From: Sphagnum compactum
Taxonomy: Eukaryota > Bryophyta > Sphagnopsida > Sphagnales
Length of the DNA stretch: 64,000 nucleotides
NCBI GenBank assembly: GCA_965153455.1
Contig: OZ234497.1
Coordinates: forward strand, 6,758,001 to 6,822,000
Direction of reading: 5' to 3'
The notes beneath the pieces are model-generated. The model searched no databases. It saw only the letters and a program-made list of their open reading frames with translations, and was not told where the DNA came from. Every line of letters starts with the position of its first letter. Positions within the stretch are counted from its first letter, which is position 1. Positions 62,652 to 64,000 of the stretch are shown in pieces. The position numbers and the translations under genes were made by a program.

Positions 62652-63212
62652 AAAACACACCCAAAAAACAACAAAAGCTCCAAAATCCTCAAATGTTCAT
62701 ATGCGATTCAAGCACAAAATCAAGCAATTTCTTGTCCGTTTGCTTTGAAGCTTCGTTTTGATTTGCAAACTGTGTTTTTGCTTTGCAATCTGGGTTTTGG
62801 GTTTCTGTCGTTTGTTTTTTTTTTCCTTTGAAATTGCTGCACATCTCTCTCTCTCTCTCTTTATTTTACTCCCACGAACAAATTCATTGCAAACTCTCTA
62901 AGTACTGCTGCTCTTTTCTGCAAACCTGGAACTTGAGAAACAGTTGCAATTCTTGCAGTCAGGAAGCAAGCAAGAAATGTTTTTGTTCTCAGTTTGAATC
63001 TTCAAAGACCCAAATAAGAAAAAATTGTTGCTACAAAAAAGTATTCAAATGCCAAATTCACACTTTGGATTTTCATCATCATCAAATCTGTGGTGCAAGA
63101 AGAATTCCAGTGACCAAAACAACACCTGCAAAGTACTTATCAGCTGATGCTGATCCAATTGTGCTGCAAAAATTCTAGTGCCCAAAACACTTGGGAAGTA
63201 AATATATAAATA

Positions 63213-63243
<31 letters not shown>

Positions 63244-64000
63244 ATTTGCATCACAAAATTGATGCAAATTCCAGTGCCCAAAATACTTGAGAAGTAGCTA
63301 GCTGATGATGATGATCATCATCATCATCATCAAATTTGTGGTGCAAATTCCAGTGCCCACAACATCTGGCAAGTGTAAGTCAGGCAAGCTTTAGACTAGG
63401 AGTCTATATAAAACCTTGGAGTTGAGAGGCCCAAGACATCTTGAGGGCCAATAAGAGGAAACTTTGAAACACTTTTGGCCTCTTCATTGGCCTCAAAAGC
63501 TCAAAAGAATGATTTTTTTATGCAGATCAAGGACTTCCTTTCTTTCTATGTATGTTGTGGAGAGGCCCAAGAAGTTGGAAACCAAAGTTTTCAAAGTTTG
63601 GTATACCACCTTGAGGATGATTTCATCCCTCTAGCACTAGTGATATATTTGGATGTTTATATCAATATGTGGATGACTTTTTTTATCAATTTGCCAACAT
63701 GACACGATCGGTCGGCAAAAGGTTTTGAAGGTTCTCCTTTTTCAATTATACGTTCATTTTACAAATAGAGGGTGTCAATTGCTCTTCAAAGAGTTTAGAC
63801 CGTCACTATTTTGCATTGAGCAATAGTGGTAGCAAAAGAGGCCTCTTCTAAGCTTGGTGTCTTTCCAGGTTTTTCACCCATTTCTTTGCATGACTTGCTT
63901 CATGCTACTGGTCATGGGTTTATGTCTTAAGTTTTGTGTTTTCTTCTGGTAGGGCTTCATACACCAATACAAATAATTAATTACCTAACTTTGAAAAAAA
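62646..64000. repeat. PES upstream region with ~80-100-bp ATC-linked repeats
   Basis: Four diverged copies of CAAATTCCAGTGCCCAAAAC followed by ACTTGGGAAGTA occur near 63104, 63167, 63268 and 63347, separated by (GAT)n or (ATC)n tracts at 63071, 63212-63240 and 63308-63331. A TATA-like CTATATAAAA lies on the + strand at 63404-63413, but no supported gene follows it. The rest is featureless. Confidence 0.5.

Noticed and set aside
63475-63702. 75-codon + strand frame after a TATA-like box
   Set aside because: No family match; the TATA-like site alone does not support a gene.

Overview
The window is nuclear DNA of a land plant. Every recognisable gene has a plant-type product, all are split by short GT-AG introns (with two likely GC-AG introns), and they sit in AT-rich DNA full of microsatellites, tandem duplications and decayed transposons. 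Spacing is roughly one gene per 6-10 kb. I lean towards a bryophyte (moss-like) or other non-seed plant, because the intergenic sequence does not look like flowering-plant repeats to me. That is an impression, not a proof.

Layout, left to right. At 152-1111 (+) is the 3' end of a plant-type 4-hydroxy-tetrahydrodipicolinate reductase gene (lysine synthesis). At 2420-3359 (-) is a broken SINA-like E3 ubiquitin ligase. From 3.4 to 8.9 kb there is repeat-rich DNA with a tRNA-like relic and a ~45-bp minisatellite, followed at 9406-18111 (+) by an intact 25-exon polyribonucleotide nucleotidyltransferase. The 18-27 kb region holds a hAT transposase relic, a long-inverted-repeat element and a dispersed repeat family. 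At 27024-27958 (+) is a small four-exon gene of unknown family. The 28-37 kb region is AT-rich, with an exact 88-bp tandem duplication.

At 37610-41977 (-) is a leucine-rich-repeat receptor-like gene with a proline-rich linker and a degenerate kinase domain. Its upstream flank (42.1-43.1 kb) is a triplet-rich tandem array. A 375-bp Harbinger/Tourist-like MITE with TTA target-site duplications lies at 45120-45494. At 47022-48469 (-) is a six-exon gene for an 89-residue protein I do not recognise. It is divergent from the CSA/ERCC8-type WD40 gene at 49571-53208 (+). Converging on that gene is a coiled-coil gene at 53571-54585 (-). Last is a 14-exon phytyl ester synthase / diacylglycerol acyltransferase-like gene at 57809-62586 (-).

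These genes do not form one pathway. By family role, PNPase acts in organelle RNA decay, PES in plastid lipid and chlorophyll-phytol turnover, the reductase in plastid lysine synthesis, CSA in transcription-coupled DNA repair, and the receptor at the cell surface. All exon boundaries were read by eye from splice signals, phase and family similarity; no alignment or transcript evidence was available. The strongest leads for something undescribed are the two small multi-exon genes, whose introns all remove cleanly in phase although the products match nothing I know.
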